Source of the DNA: Alicyclobacillus sp. | GTDB lineage: Bacteria > Bacillota > Bacilli > Alicyclobacillales > Alicyclobacillaceae | Direction: 5' to 3' | DNA: 59,514 nucleotides | Assembly (NCBI GenBank): GCA_023511725.1 | Contig: JAIMAY010000014.1 | Coordinates: forward strand, 1 to 59,514 | In this document: piece by piece, positions 8,010 through 16,876 of the stretch | Position numbering within the stretch: the first letter of the stretch is position 1 | Layout: every line of letters begins with the position of its first letter | Program-made: the position numbers and the translations under genes | Notes under the pieces: model-generated | The model's input: the letters and a program-made list of their open reading frames with translations, nothing else | What the model was told of the DNA's origin: nothing | Database searches by the model: none

Positions 8010-8500
8010 CCCCGGTGGTCCGTTGGCTCCCGGTGGGGCACATTGCGCATGGCTATCGACGCGTACTTCTCGTCGAGTCGAATGGCGCGATTCGGCACGT
8101 TGTGGTACTGGTGCCGATGCCTTATGAAGCGGTGTACCAGGTCCGTCAGCGGGCGCGCGAAACTCCTCCGTCTGATCCGTCGTTGTGGTGGGGCCTGGCG
8201 GTCATCCGCCGTCTCCTCGCAGAAGGTGTTTTGTTGAACCCGGACAACCCGGATGTGGCGGACGACGGCTTCATCCAACTGCGCCCGCCGTGGCCGGAGG
8301 ACGCCGACCTGTTGTCGATTGACGACTTTGAGGCGGCCGTACGTCAGGGATACTACACGCTGACGCCCGCAGGGGAGGGAAGTCCGAATGGCCCGCGTTG
8401 TAGTGACGGGACCTGCCACGCTGAAGATTCACGTGACCCTGCAGGACGCTGTGGAGATGGTGTCCGAGGCCGCCCGCGATGTGCAGCGGTACGCGCATGA
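8006..8500 (+). CDS. Hypothetical protein in DUF2249 cluster, overlaps next gene by 113 bases
   Basis: 164 residues from ATG 8006, which overlaps the DUF2249 stop. I recognise no family. Residues 1-125 look like a normal soluble domain (VRWLPVGHIAHGY, WGLAVIRRLLAEGVLL, PPWPEDADLLSIDDFEAAV). The last 38 residues are read out of frame through the start of the following gene and have shadow-like composition (Cys, Arg, Gly, Pro). This is either a true long overlap or a sign that a stop codon near 8388 has been lost by a frameshift. Co-transcription with the DUF2249 gene is almost certain from the overlap. Confidence 0.7.
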   Translation: MTPVVRWLPVGHIAHGYRRVLLVESNGAIRHVVVLVPMPYEAVYQVRQRARETPPSDPSLWWGLAVIRRLLAEGVLLNPDNPDVADDGFIQLRPPWPEDADLLSIDDFEAAVRQGYYTLTPAGEGSPNGPRCSDGTCHAEDSRDPAGRCGDGVRGRPRCAAVRA

Positions 8501-8738
8501 CATCGTGACCATCTACGAGAAGATGCCGCTGTTCGATTTCGTGAACTTCTGCTTCTACGCGTATGACAGCGCACGTCTGTTTGAACGCCAATTGGGCGTG
8601 GATCCGCGCAACTACGCGTCGTTTTCACTTGACGCGCCGGACGCTTTTTTCTATGCGCTGTATGGCGGGATGGCCGGGTTGTACGAGCGGGCAAAGGCAG
8701 CGCTGGAACCGCAGTCATCGCGGACTCAGGACGCCTGA
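8388..8738 (+). CDS. Hypothetical protein, last gene of DUF2249 cluster
   Basis: 116 residues, soluble, mixed helical, unrecognised. It contains EAARDVQRYAHDIVTIYEKM and an aromatic-rich centre (LFDFVNFCFYAYDSARLFE, FFYALYGGMAGLYERA). ATG 8388 has GGGGAGGGAAG upstream. It ends 27 bases before a strong intrinsic terminator, so the unit is DUF2249 plus two unknown proteins, probably controlled by the FNR-type site at 7689. Confidence 0.75.
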   Translation: MARVVVTGPATLKIHVTLQDAVEMVSEAARDVQRYAHDIVTIYEKMPLFDFVNFCFYAYDSARLFERQLGVDPRNYASFSLDAPDAFFYALYGGMAGLYERAKAALEPQSSRTQDA

Positions 8739-8765
8739 GGCCGACCGCTCCACGAATCCCCCAGG

Positions 8766-8800
8766 AACAACCCCACCCGACGGCCGGGTGGGGTTGTTGC
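8766..8800 (+). terminator. Intrinsic terminator after DUF2249 cluster
   Basis: Perfect 14-bp arms AACAACCCCACCCG and CGGGTGGGGTTGTT around ACGGC, followed by a short T-rich run. The arms are symmetrical but the minus-strand side lacks a gene to serve. Confidence 0.85.
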
Positions 8801-8864
8801 TTCAGTTCAACGCTCCAATCGGCAGGCAGGTTACCTCACGCCAGAACTTAGTATAAAAACATGG

Positions 8865-8894
8865 TTGACAGGGGTGAATTCCACGAATTATACT
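8865..8894 (+). promoter_or_regulatory. Sigma-A promoter for yeiH
   Basis: TTGACA at 8865-8870 and TATACT at 8889-8894 with 18-base spacing. A second -10-like TATAAT is at 8910-8915. The region is AT-rich compared with its surroundings and the gene starts at 9012. Confidence 0.7.
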
Positions 8895-9011
8895 CTAGCC
8901 ACAAAATCATATAATACAACTTTGTTTAATCAACATTAAGGCGAGGTTGTGCCTTCCAGGCGTTCCACGGGGTGAGGGCACGACGGCGAACCATGAAGGG
9001 AGGAGGATTGA

Positions 9012-10328
9012 ATGTCGGACGTCTCTCGGGAACACGCTCCTCCAGAGAAGGTGAAGGGCTGGAGCGAAGATGGCTGGTCGGTCTTCCTGGGACTGCTCTT
9101 GGTGGTCGCTGCGTGGGCTGCGTATCTGTTTCACATGCCGCTGGACTTCTTTCAGCACGCGGTACCCAAAAGCTGGCCACAAACACCCCTCGGTGTGCAC
9201 TTTGCCAAGCAGTGGCCTGCCTACATCGGTGTGTGGCTGGTATTGCTGGTGCTGACGGGGTTGGCGGCACAGCGGCTGGGTGCGTCGGCTCGACGTTACG
9301 TCGTCGGGTTCACGATACTGTTTATGGTGTCGTTGGTGGTGCTGGTTCTTGGCAGCCAGCAGACGCTCAAAACTTACGGTCTGGAGTATCCCTTCTGGGC
9401 GCTCATCATCGGCGTCATTGGCGGCAATGTGTTTCGTCTACCGCATTGGCTCAGGGCTGCTTCAGATCGGACAGAACTTTTCATCAAGACATCCATCGTG
9501 CTTCTGGGAGCAAACCTACCCTTCTCCATCATCGCCAGGTCTGGACCCAAAGGCTTCTTGGAGGCGCTGCTCATCGTTGCGGTGGGTTTCGCCGTCTCCC
9601 AGTGGCTTGGGCGCCGAATGAAGATCGAGGACCGATATCTGGCGGTGCTGGGCGCAGGTGCGTCCGTCTGTGGCGTATCGGCAGCCATCGCTGTGGGGAA
9701 CACCGTGCGAGCCAAGCATCGCCAGGTGGGTTACGTGGTGTCATTGGTGGTGGTATATGGCCTGGTCCTCATCTTCCTGTTGCCTGCGCTGGTACGCCTA
9801 CTGCATTTGTCAAATGTGGTCGGCGGGGCGTGGATCGGCGGCTCCGAACTCGCCGATGCCTCTGGTGCGGCAGCTGCTGCCATGCTTGGCGATGATGCGG
9901 TCAAGGCATTTTCTCTGGTCAAGCTCAGCCGGGACGTTCTCATCTCGATAGTTTGCCTCATCTTTGGTACCGTGTCGGCCGTGCTCTGGGATGCTCGTGA
10001 CGGCGATCCATCTGCGTCGCGTCCACAAGCTTCTGTACTGCGCCGGATCTGGGAGCGATTCCCAAAATTCGTGCTTGCCTTCATCGTGGCATCCCTACTG
10101 TCCACCTGGTGGCAGGCGGCGCTGGGGAATGACTTTGCCACGAATTTCACGGCAAATTTGAATGCACTGCGGACGTGGCTGTTCACGTTGACCTTCCTGG
10201 GGGTTGGTCTCAACACGCGTTTTTCCGACCTGCGTGACGTGGGCGGACGGGCGGTGGCGGTCTTCACCCTCACCGTGGTGGTGAACGTGATTCTCGGAGC
10301 GCTGTTGGCAATTTGGTTCTTCGGCTGA
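9012..10328 (+). CDS. yeiH: YeiH/UPF0324 family putative sulfate (anion) exporter
   Basis: 438 residues with about 11-12 membrane helices, belonging to the UPF0324 (YeiH) family. Diagnostic stretches are GANLPF, the signature GAGASVCGVSAAIAVGN, and the C-terminal FLGVGLNTRFSDLRDVGGR. Family members are annotated as putative sulfate exporters on limited evidence; the substrate is not proven. AGGAGG is 6 bases before ATG 9012. It has its own sigma-A promoter and seems monocistronic. A TauE-type sulfite exporter also exists at 49776, so the cell carries two candidate sulfur-oxyanion exporters in this window. Confidence 0.85.
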   Translation: MSDVSREHAPPEKVKGWSEDGWSVFLGLLLVVAAWAAYLFHMPLDFFQHAVPKSWPQTPLGVHFAKQWPAYIGVWLVLLVLTGLAAQRLGASARRYVVGFTILFMVSLVVLVLGSQQTLKTYGLEYPFWALIIGVIGGNVFRLPHWLRAASDRTELFIKTSIVLLGANLPFSIIARSGPKGFLEALLIVAVGFAVSQWLGRRMKIEDRYLAVLGAGASVCGVSAAIAVGNTVRAKHRQVGYVVSLVVVYGLVLIFLLPALVRLLHLSNVVGGAWIGGSELADASGAAAAAMLGDDAVKAFSLVKLSRDVLISIVCLIFGTVSAVLWDARDGDPSASRPQASVLRRIWERFPKFVLAFIVASLLSTWWQAALGNDFATNFTANLNALRTWLFTLTFLGVGLNTRFSDLRDVGGRAVAVFTLTVVVNVILGALLAIWFFG

Positions 10329-10370
10329 TCCTGAGGGCGGTGTGCCTCCCGCACATCCGCCTCTACTCTT

Positions 10371-10664
10371 ATAGATGGCTTTACCGAGAATATCCGCGCC
10401 AATACGGCGCTCATCAGCCGCTGCAACGAGCATCCGGCGCTGATTGTGGGCGGCCTCTCCTACTGGCTGGTGCTGGATCAGGGTCGCGCCTTGCGCTTTC
10501 TAACGGATCTCTGGCCGAGCGTTGCCCTGTCCCTGACGACCGTCTGGTTGCTGGCGTTGACGGCCGGTCGATTGTGGAGCACCCGTCGAAGTGCAGATCA
10601 TGGTATGCTGAAGGGTGCGCGGTCCGGACGAGGCGCATCGTCTAGGCCGCAGCCTTCATCCTGA
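10371..10664 (+). pseudogene. Possible membrane-protein gene remnant
   Basis: The stretch between yeiH and the next MFS gene has one frame with protein-like composition: ENIRANTALISRCNEHPAL, then GGLSYWLVLDQGRALRFL, then a hydrophobic helix DLWPSVALSLTTVWLLALTA and an Arg/Ser-rich tail. No good start codon or ribosome site precedes the first conserved-looking residues; GTG 10446 is the first usable start. It may be the end of a decayed membrane protein, a small one-helix protein, or chance. I do not recognise it. Confidence 0.25.
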
Positions 10665-10679
10665 GGAGATCCCGGCATC

Positions 10680-11879
10680 ATGAGCCATCCTCATCCGCTG
10701 GCGGAGGCCGAACGGGCGCAGGCCACGCCTCGTCTCAGTCTTCGCCGGAGCCTGATTCTCTACTTTGTCTCCGAACTGTGGCTGAGTGTCGGCATTGGCG
10801 TGAACAACTACACGCAGCCCTTTCTATACCAGTGGGGTCATATGAACGACGCCCGCATTGGCCTGCTGTTCGCGGCGAACTCGCTCGCGGCTGGACTCTC
10901 CGCGCTGCTGCTCGGACCGCTGTGTGACCGGGTGGGGGCGTCAGTCGCCTGGAAGTGGGCGACGCTCGGGGTTGGTGTGAGCTACCTGTGGACCGCCCTC
11001 GCGCACGGCTTCGGCGGCTGGCTGGGGGCGGCAGTGTTTGGTGGCATTGCCAATGGGCTTTTGATGGCCACGGAAAACGTGGTGCTCAGCTCACTGACGC
11101 CGGCCGACCGACGTGCTGCGGTGCTGAGCCGGTTTGTCGCTTTCTACAGTCTGGCCATCGCCATCGGCATGGCGGCCAGCGGTTGGCTGTGCGCGGCCTT
11201 TGGCTATCGCCTGACGATGGGGGTGGCTGCCGCCATCACGCTGGTGTCGCCATGCATTCGCTGGTTCGTACAGGCGCCGGACGCGCGGGCTCGGCATGCA
11301 TTCCAACTACCCTCATGGCACCTGGTGCGGATGGGTGCATACTCCTTCGGCGTGGGCGCGGCGTTCGGCCTGTTTACGCCATTCGCCTCGCTGGTGCTGA
11401 GGGATGAGTTCCACCTGTCGGATCACACCATTTCCACCATTTCTGCGGCCAACCTGCTGGCGACCTCGGTCGGCGCATGGCTGGTCAGCCTGTGCGTGGC
11501 GCGGCTCGGTCCCGTGCGCGTCATGACGGGCGCCTTCGCGCTCGCGGGACTGGGCACGTTGGGGCTGGCCGCAGCCCAAGGGCCCGTACCGTTCGCTGCG
11601 CTGTTTCTGCTCAGGTCCGCCTGCTCTCAGGCGGCGAGCCCCGTGATAGACAGCGTGTTTCTCGAGTTCACGCCTGCGACGGCATTCAGCCAGATGTTTG
11701 GCGTGCGGGTATTCGCCAACACCATCGGCAATGCACTGGGCTCTTCCTCGGCGGGCGGCCTGCTACAAGGAGGTCGCCTGTCGCTGAGCCTGGTGCTGTC
11801 GGCGGCGATGTTCGCCCTCACCTGGGGATATCTGTACGCGCTGTTGCGCCGGTTGCGCCGGGAGAAGGCGCGGAGCTGA
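10680..11879 (+). CDS. MFS transporter
   Basis: 399 residues, 12 predicted helices with the usual central loop near residues 195-210. The MFS A-motif region between helices 2 and 3 is GPLCDRVGASVAWKW. The N-terminal 25 residues are hydrophilic. ATG 10680 is preceded by GAGGAGATCCCGGC. Sequence resembles drug or metabolite efflux permeases, but no substrate can be assigned. It stands alone and converges on the GT-C gene, with only 27 bases between the stop codons and no clear terminator. Confidence 0.85.
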   Translation: MSHPHPLAEAERAQATPRLSLRRSLILYFVSELWLSVGIGVNNYTQPFLYQWGHMNDARIGLLFAANSLAAGLSALLLGPLCDRVGASVAWKWATLGVGVSYLWTALAHGFGGWLGAAVFGGIANGLLMATENVVLSSLTPADRRAAVLSRFVAFYSLAIAIGMAASGWLCAAFGYRLTMGVAAAITLVSPCIRWFVQAPDARARHAFQLPSWHLVRMGAYSFGVGAAFGLFTPFASLVLRDEFHLSDHTISTISAANLLATSVGAWLVSLCVARLGPVRVMTGAFALAGLGTLGLAAAQGPVPFAALFLLRSACSQAASPVIDSVFLEFTPATAFSQMFGVRVFANTIGNALGSSSAGGLLQGGRLSLSLVLSAAMFALTWGYLYALLRRLRREKARS

Positions 11880-11906
11880 GGCCTGGCGCGGTGGAGCGCC
11901 ACCCCC

Positions 11907-13706
11907 TCATCCGTGGACCCGCCACACCAGGGTGTGCTGGCCCACCACAGTGGGAGCCCCGAGTACCTGCGCAAACGCCTTTGCGAGGGGCGCGGGCGGC
12001 GGTGTGTCTTCGCTGTCGACGTACACGACGCACTGCGCGCCCGTCAACGACACGCCGCTTCGCAGGAAGCGGGCGAGGGTCTGCGGATCGGACGTATGAG
12101 CTAGCCACGACCGGTAGTTGCCCCCGAGCCATGGCCTTTGCCGGGCTGGATCAGGAGGGAAGCCGTACGTGTTCACGACCGGGAACGTGTAGCCGGCCAG
12201 GGCCTGCACCTGCATGAAGGAAGGAAAATCGTCGGTGATCACCAGGGTCCGCTGCGTCTCGAGTGTGCGCTCCACCGTGGAGGACGGTGTGAAGTCCGCC
12301 GCGTACGCTGGAGTCGAAGACCATGGAAAGGGCAGGTGGGGCAGCCAGGACAGCAGCACCGCGGCGAGCGCCAATCTGCCCCACCTCATGTGCGCGCGTG
12401 GATGCCCGGTCTGTGGATGCAGACGCTCCGTTCGGCTGCGTTCGCCATCGTGTACGGCCCATAGGATCAGAGCGACTATCACGAGGTCTCCTATGAGCAT
12501 CAGTCGAGCGGGCAATCCCTGATGCAGAACCGGCACATGTTCGAGGAGTTGCCACGGCAGCGGGACATGTGTGACCCGCCCCGCGATGTGCAGGTGTGGC
12601 CCAAGGGATAATAGAGCCAGAAGTGCTCCGGTCGCGGCGAGCGCGCGGCCGGCAGGATACCGGCGCAACCGCCAAGCTGCCCATATCCAGCAAAGGCTGG
12701 ACGCAATGCCCAGATAGCCGTTCCATTCGAAGAGATTCCCCGTATACCGATGTGCTAGCGATGAAGTTTGAGCTGTGTGCAGCAGGTAGATAGGTGTGGG
12801 AAGGAAGAAGTTCGCAAGGTCATTGGAGAAAACCTCTGCGCTATGAAATTGACCCTGCGGGCGCAGCGGCCCCAAAAACATGACGCTCAGGCCAGGTACA
12901 CAGAGCAGAACATATGCCACCAGCCCACTTGCCCATGCCCGCCACGGGATTCGGCGCATCGCGGTGGTCAACAGGCGTCGGCCGGCGACGCTTTCCACAA
13001 GTAGCCACAGTAGGAAGGCGAGAGCGGCCAGCACCGTGAATGCCACCAGTTCTGCGGATGTGTAGAAGGTGATGGCAGCCAACAGCCCCAGTCCCGCACC
13101 CCATAGCACCCAGCGGTGGACATATCCCGCGAAGGCCCGCGCCAACATGTAAGTGGCGGCCAGCCACGGGGCCAGGCACACGACGTGGGTGTGTTGGAGA
13201 AGTTGTGGTGTGAGGGCTGGCAAAGTCATGCATAAGCCGCCTCCCAGGGCAGCCAGTACCCGACTGAGGCCGCAGACCTGACCCGTTCGAAAGCCGAACC
13301 ATCCCATCAGCCAGAGGTTCACAGCGTTAAGGACATTGAACACCGTGGTCAACCCCAACAGAGGCACGAGCCATCCGAACAAGATGCTCTCGGCCACGAT
13401 GGAAGTGTTCCACATCAGGTTCATACCGGTGGGCGCGTTCAGGTCGTATGTGATCAGTGGATTCTGATGGGTTGCCACGGCGTGCCAAAACCATCCCAGG
13501 TACCACATGAACTGCTGCGTGTCTGTGGGTAGGCCGATAAACCGAGACTGAGGGTTGAGCCACACAGGTAGGAACCACAGCACGATGGCCAAGAGATACA
13601 CGGTACCGACGAGCGCATTGCGCAGGCCATCGCTCGGCGAGGCGAGCGTGATGGTTCGCCGGGTTGGGATCACCGGAAATGATTGGCGCTGACCTTGTCC
13701 AGCCAT
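11907..13706 (-). CDS. GT-C-like polytopic membrane protein, putative glycosyltransferase
   Basis: 599 residues with about 11-12 membrane helices and a C-terminal soluble extracytoplasmic segment (from about residue 470: AADFTPSSTVERTLE, LVITDDFPSFMQ). The first extracytoplasmic loop (GLPTDTQQFMWYLGWFWHA, followed by ITYDLNAPTGMNLMWN) has acidic residues where GT-C enzymes hold their catalytic Asp/Glu. This suggests a polyprenyl-phosphate-sugar-dependent transferase or a related DUF. The acceptor is unknown. I chose ATG 13706 because AAGGAG lies 6 bases upstream; the ATG at 13724 has no ribosome site. It is monocistronic, with the pst operon terminator upstream. Confidence 0.7.
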   Translation of the reverse strand: MAGQGQRQSFPVIPTRRTITLASPSDGLRNALVGTVYLLAIVLWFLPVWLNPQSRFIGLPTDTQQFMWYLGWFWHAVATHQNPLITYDLNAPTGMNLMWNTSIVAESILFGWLVPLLGLTTVFNVLNAVNLWLMGWFGFRTGQVCGLSRVLAALGGGLCMTLPALTPQLLQHTHVVCLAPWLAATYMLARAFAGYVHRWVLWGAGLGLLAAITFYTSAELVAFTVLAALAFLLWLLVESVAGRRLLTTAMRRIPWRAWASGLVAYVLLCVPGLSVMFLGPLRPQGQFHSAEVFSNDLANFFLPTPIYLLHTAQTSSLAHRYTGNLFEWNGYLGIASSLCWIWAAWRLRRYPAGRALAATGALLALLSLGPHLHIAGRVTHVPLPWQLLEHVPVLHQGLPARLMLIGDLVIVALILWAVHDGERSRTERLHPQTGHPRAHMRWGRLALAAVLLSWLPHLPFPWSSTPAYAADFTPSSTVERTLETQRTLVITDDFPSFMQVQALAGYTFPVVNTYGFPPDPARQRPWLGGNYRSWLAHTSDPQTLARFLRSGVSLTGAQCVVYVDSEDTPPPAPLAKAFAQVLGAPTVVGQHTLVWRVHG

Positions 13707-13815
13707 GTGTGTCTCCTTCAGCATAAGGATGGGGAAAGCTTGGGTACGTTGCCCAGCAAGAGCGTATCATCCGTGAAGGTTCGGGGCAAGGATGGTCATC
13801 GCAGGTACTCCGCAT

Positions 13816-13848
13816 AACAAAACCCCGGCAGACCTTTCGCTGCCGGGG
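13816..13848 (-). terminator. Intrinsic terminator of pst operon
   Basis: On the minus strand, CCCCGGCA and TGCCGGGG enclose a 10-base loop, followed by TTTTGTTAT. It lies 30 bases after the pstA stop and before the GT-C gene promoter. Confidence 0.88.
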
Positions 13849-13877
13849 CGTGATCCGTAATTCCTGTGCAGGGTGGC

Positions 13878-14723
13878 TCACCGCAGACCACGGCGCGCCA
13901 ACCCACGCGCTGCCACCTGTAGCACGAGCACGAGCACGAGCAGCAAAAGCGCGGCGTTGTAAGCGAGCGCATGGGCGGCTGGATAAGGCTGTTCGATATA
14001 GCTCCACGCGACGTACGTCAGGTATCCAACCGGATGGTGGAGGAGCGAGCCATCCGGTACAAGCGGCGACCAACCGGCGGTGAAAAGAAGCGGCGCGGTT
14101 TCTCCCACGGCGATGGCCGCGGCTAGCAACGTACCGCTGAGAACGGCCGGAGCGGCAGCCCGAAGCCCGACGCGTAGCACGGTCTGCCCTGGCGTCAAAC
14201 CTGCAGCAAGTGCGCCGTCACGTACATCGGTGCCCAACTGTGCAAGCCCGGCGTCCGTCGCCCGGGTGATGTAGGGCAACTGGATGGCGGCCAGTGCGAT
14301 GGCTCCGGCCAGTGTGCAGAAGCCCCAACCGAAACCCAGCACCAGCACGGTGTAGCCAACGTAGCCAATCACGATGCTCGGTACACCGCTCAGCACTTCG
14401 CAGGCAAAGCGGATGGCGCCCGCCCAGCGCGGAGGAGCCAGCCATGCGCAGTACAGGCCAGCGGCGACTCCCGGCACCGCGCTGAGCAAGGTGGACCACA
14501 GCGCCAGCCAGAGCGTGCCGAGGATGGCGTTTTCCAACCCGCCCGCGACGCCGTGTGTGACGGTCCAGAACACCGACAGCCGGAATGATGCGAGACCGCG
14601 AAGCAGGATATTGCCGATGATGCTGGCCAGCGCAGCGAGCACAAGCACTGTGGACAAGACCGAGATACCCCAACCGAGCGGGTCCCGTAGACGTCGCATC
14701 AGGCGGAGGCGCGGGAAGTCCAT
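13878..14723 (-). CDS. pstA: Phosphate ABC transporter permease PstA
   Basis: 281 residues, six helices, with the binding-protein-dependent permease EAA loop (TDAGLAQLGTDVRDGALAAG, followed by LTPGQTVLRVGLRAA). Also characteristic are GLENAILGT, SGVPSIVIGYVGY and VGETAPLLFTAG. It pairs with PstC to form the membrane channel for high-affinity phosphate import. ATG 14723 overlaps pstC by 25 bases and has an excellent GAGGAGGTGA 6 bases upstream. The gene ends the operon. Confidence 0.93.
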   Translation of the reverse strand: MDFPRLRLMRRLRDPLGWGISVLSTVLVLAALASIIGNILLRGLASFRLSVFWTVTHGVAGGLENAILGTLWLALWSTLLSAVPGVAAGLYCAWLAPPRWAGAIRFACEVLSGVPSIVIGYVGYTVLVLGFGWGFCTLAGAIALAAIQLPYITRATDAGLAQLGTDVRDGALAAGLTPGQTVLRVGLRAAAPAVLSGTLLAAAIAVGETAPLLFTAGWSPLVPDGSLLHHPVGYLTYVAWSYIEQPYPAAHALAYNAALLLLVLVLVLQVAARGLARRGLR

Positions 14724-15739
14724 GGGCTCACCTCCTCGTCTTCGGGTGACTGCGCCGCATGCCGGAACTGTGCGCTTCGACGGACAAGCAGCCGCGAGAG
14801 CGTGCTGGTGCCCACGGAGATCACCATCAGCACCAGCGCGAGCGCACTCAGCGCGTGCAGGGCCATGCCCGTCGGATCAGTGAGCGCGGCATCCAGTTGC
14901 TCCGCGACGCTGGCCGCGACCGTCGAGATGGGACTGAACAGCGTCGTGGGCAACACGTTCGCCGCGTTCCCGCCGACCATGAGCACCGCCATCGTCTCGC
15001 CGATGGCACGTCCCCATCCGAGTGCGACGGCTCCGACGCGACCGCTGCGCACCGCCGGCAGGCATACGAGGCGCACCACCTCCCATGACGTGAGACCCGC
15101 CGCGAAACCAGCCTCGCGGATCTCGGCCGGGACCTGCGCCAGCAGTTCCCGCAGCGTCGACGTGATCACAGGCGTGACCATCAGCGCCAGCACCAGCGTC
15201 GCCGCGAGCAGTCCCATGCCACTGGTGACGGGGCCATCGAGCCACGGGATCCATCGCCCGAGCCGCGTCAGTACCGGCGCCGCCGTGTTCTGAATGAAGG
15301 GGACCAGCACCAACAGACCCCACAGCCCGATCACGACACTCGGCAACCCGGCAATCAGATCGATGAGGACAGCGGCCATACGCTGCCACCGACCGCGCAG
15401 GCCGTACGCCGTCAGAATGGCGGCCCGGGTGGCCACGGGCACGGCGACCAGCATGGCCAAGGCCGACGACCACAGCGTGCCGACCAGGAACGGGAGCGCA
15501 CCGTAGTGCGCGCCGGTGGGTACCGGCACACCCCTCACGTGCGTCGTGGCACCATACAGGTTGCCGAGGTCCCACGTGGAGTCCGTTACCAGGTGCCAGC
15601 CCATCACACGCACTGCGGGGACCGCATCGACCGCCAGCACGCCGAGCAACAGTAGCGACAGCAGCACGGGCAGGGTTGCGGCGCCACCCAGCAAGAGCGA
15701 GGCGGCGCCAACCCATGGACGCTTGGGCACGGGCTTCAT
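14699..15739 (-). CDS. pstC: Phosphate ABC transporter permease PstC
   Basis: 346 residues, six helices. Family signatures are IDLIAGLPSVVIGLWGL, the EAA loop LAQVPAEIREAGFAAGLT followed by SWEVVRLVCLP, and GRAIGETMAVLMVGGN. It forms the phosphate channel with PstA. It follows pstS by 6 bases and overlaps pstA. The extracytoplasmic loop between helices 1 and 2 (about residues 40-75) is longer than minimal, as is usual for PstC. Confidence 0.93.
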   Translation of the reverse strand: MKPVPKRPWVGAASLLLGGAATLPVLLSLLLLGVLAVDAVPAVRVMGWHLVTDSTWDLGNLYGATTHVRGVPVPTGAHYGALPFLVGTLWSSALAMLVAVPVATRAAILTAYGLRGRWQRMAAVLIDLIAGLPSVVIGLWGLLVLVPFIQNTAAPVLTRLGRWIPWLDGPVTSGMGLLAATLVLALMVTPVITSTLRELLAQVPAEIREAGFAAGLTSWEVVRLVCLPAVRSGRVGAVALGWGRAIGETMAVLMVGGNAANVLPTTLFSPISTVAASVAEQLDAALTDPTGMALHALSALALVLMVISVGTSTLSRLLVRRSAQFRHAAQSPEDEEVSPWTSRASA

Positions 15740-15745
15740 GACCGC

Positions 15746-16876
15746 TCACTGCCCAATCTTGGAGATCTGGGCCTGGCTCTTACTCTGGATGGCCGCGGGC
15801 AGGGGCAGGAAGTGCACCGGTGTGAGATACTGCGAACCGCCCCCCTGCTGCGGATCGATGGCCCAGGTCAGGAACTTCTTGAGCGCCGTCGCGACGTCGG
15901 CGGGCTGCTGGCTGTTCACAATGGCATACTCGAAGTTGACGATGGGATAACCGCCATCGGCGGGCAGGTTGATAAGGGAGATGCGCTCATCGTCGGGTAC
16001 CTGATTCACACCTGCAGCCGCCTCCTTCTGAATCGCGTCGGCGGTCGGCAGTTCGAACTGGCCGTTATGGTTTTTGAGTGCCGCGTAGCCAAGCCCCTGT
16101 TGCACGCCTTGATCCAGCCAACTGATGCCCACGTAGCCAATGCTGCCCGGCGTGGCCGCGAGTGTCTGCACCACACCGCTGTTGCCCTTCGCGCCCAGCG
16201 CGCCTTGCACCGCCGGCCAGGAGACACTCGTCCCGTAGGCGATGCTGGTCTTCCAGGCGGCATCGGTATCCGACAGGTACTGCGTGAACAAGAACGTGTC
16301 ACCGCTTGAGTCGGAGCGATGTACCGGGATGATCCGCTGATGCGGCAGTTTCACATCGGGATTCAATGTGGTGATGGACGCGTCATCCCAGTACTGGACT
16401 TTGCCTTCATAAATGGCAGCCAGCGTCGGACCGTCCAGCTTGAGATGCACATTCTTGCCGAGCCCCGGGACGTTGTACATCACCTGCTGAGCCGACACAG
16501 CGAGCGGGATGTTGAGCATCGTCGGATGCTGCTGCATCTGCCCATCGCTGAGATAGGCGTCGGACGCGCCAATCTGCACCTGTCCCGCGATGGCCTTGGC
16601 AATGCCCGTGCCGCTGCCGCTGGACTCCGCTGTCAGGGTCACGCTTTTGTCCACCGAGGCATACGCCGGGATCCACTCGTTGTTGAAGAGCGGGTACAGC
16701 AGCGACGATCCGCTCTCCGCGAGGGTGACGGCCCCGATCGAAGCGGTGCTGTTACCGGCGGTATTGCCGTTGCCGCCGGTCGTGTCCGATCCACTGCCGC
16801 AACCTGCGAGTGCGCCCACGGCAAGCATTGCTGCTCCGACGAGTGCCATGCGTCCGTGGCGAAGGGTGTGTGTCAT
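15746..16876 (-). CDS. pstS: Phosphate-binding lipoprotein PstS
   Basis: 376 residues. A type II signal peptide ends in lipobox LAGC (about residue 26), followed by a Gly/Ser/Asn/Thr linker, so the mature protein is tethered outside the membrane. Phosphate-site elements are ESGSSLLYPLFN, ESSGSGTGIAKAIAG and HRSDSSGDTFLFTQYL. It starts with ATGA overlapping the response-regulator stop. Its position third in the operon, after pstB and the regulator, is unusual; in most Bacillales pstS comes first. Confidence 0.93.
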   Translation of the reverse strand: MTHTLRHGRMALVGAAMLAVGALAGCGSGSDTTGGNGNTAGNSTASIGAVTLAESGSSLLYPLFNNEWIPAYASVDKSVTLTAESSGSGTGIAKAIAGQVQIGASDAYLSDGQMQQHPTMLNIPLAVSAQQVMYNVPGLGKNVHLKLDGPTLAAIYEGKVQYWDDASITTLNPDVKLPHQRIIPVHRSDSSGDTFLFTQYLSDTDAAWKTSIAYGTSVSWPAVQGALGAKGNSGVVQTLAATPGSIGYVGISWLDQGVQQGLGYAALKNHNGQFELPTADAIQKEAAAGVNQVPDDERISLINLPADGGYPIVNFEYAIVNSQQPADVATALKKFLTWAIDPQQGGGSQYLTPVHFLPLPAAIQSKSQAQISKIGQ

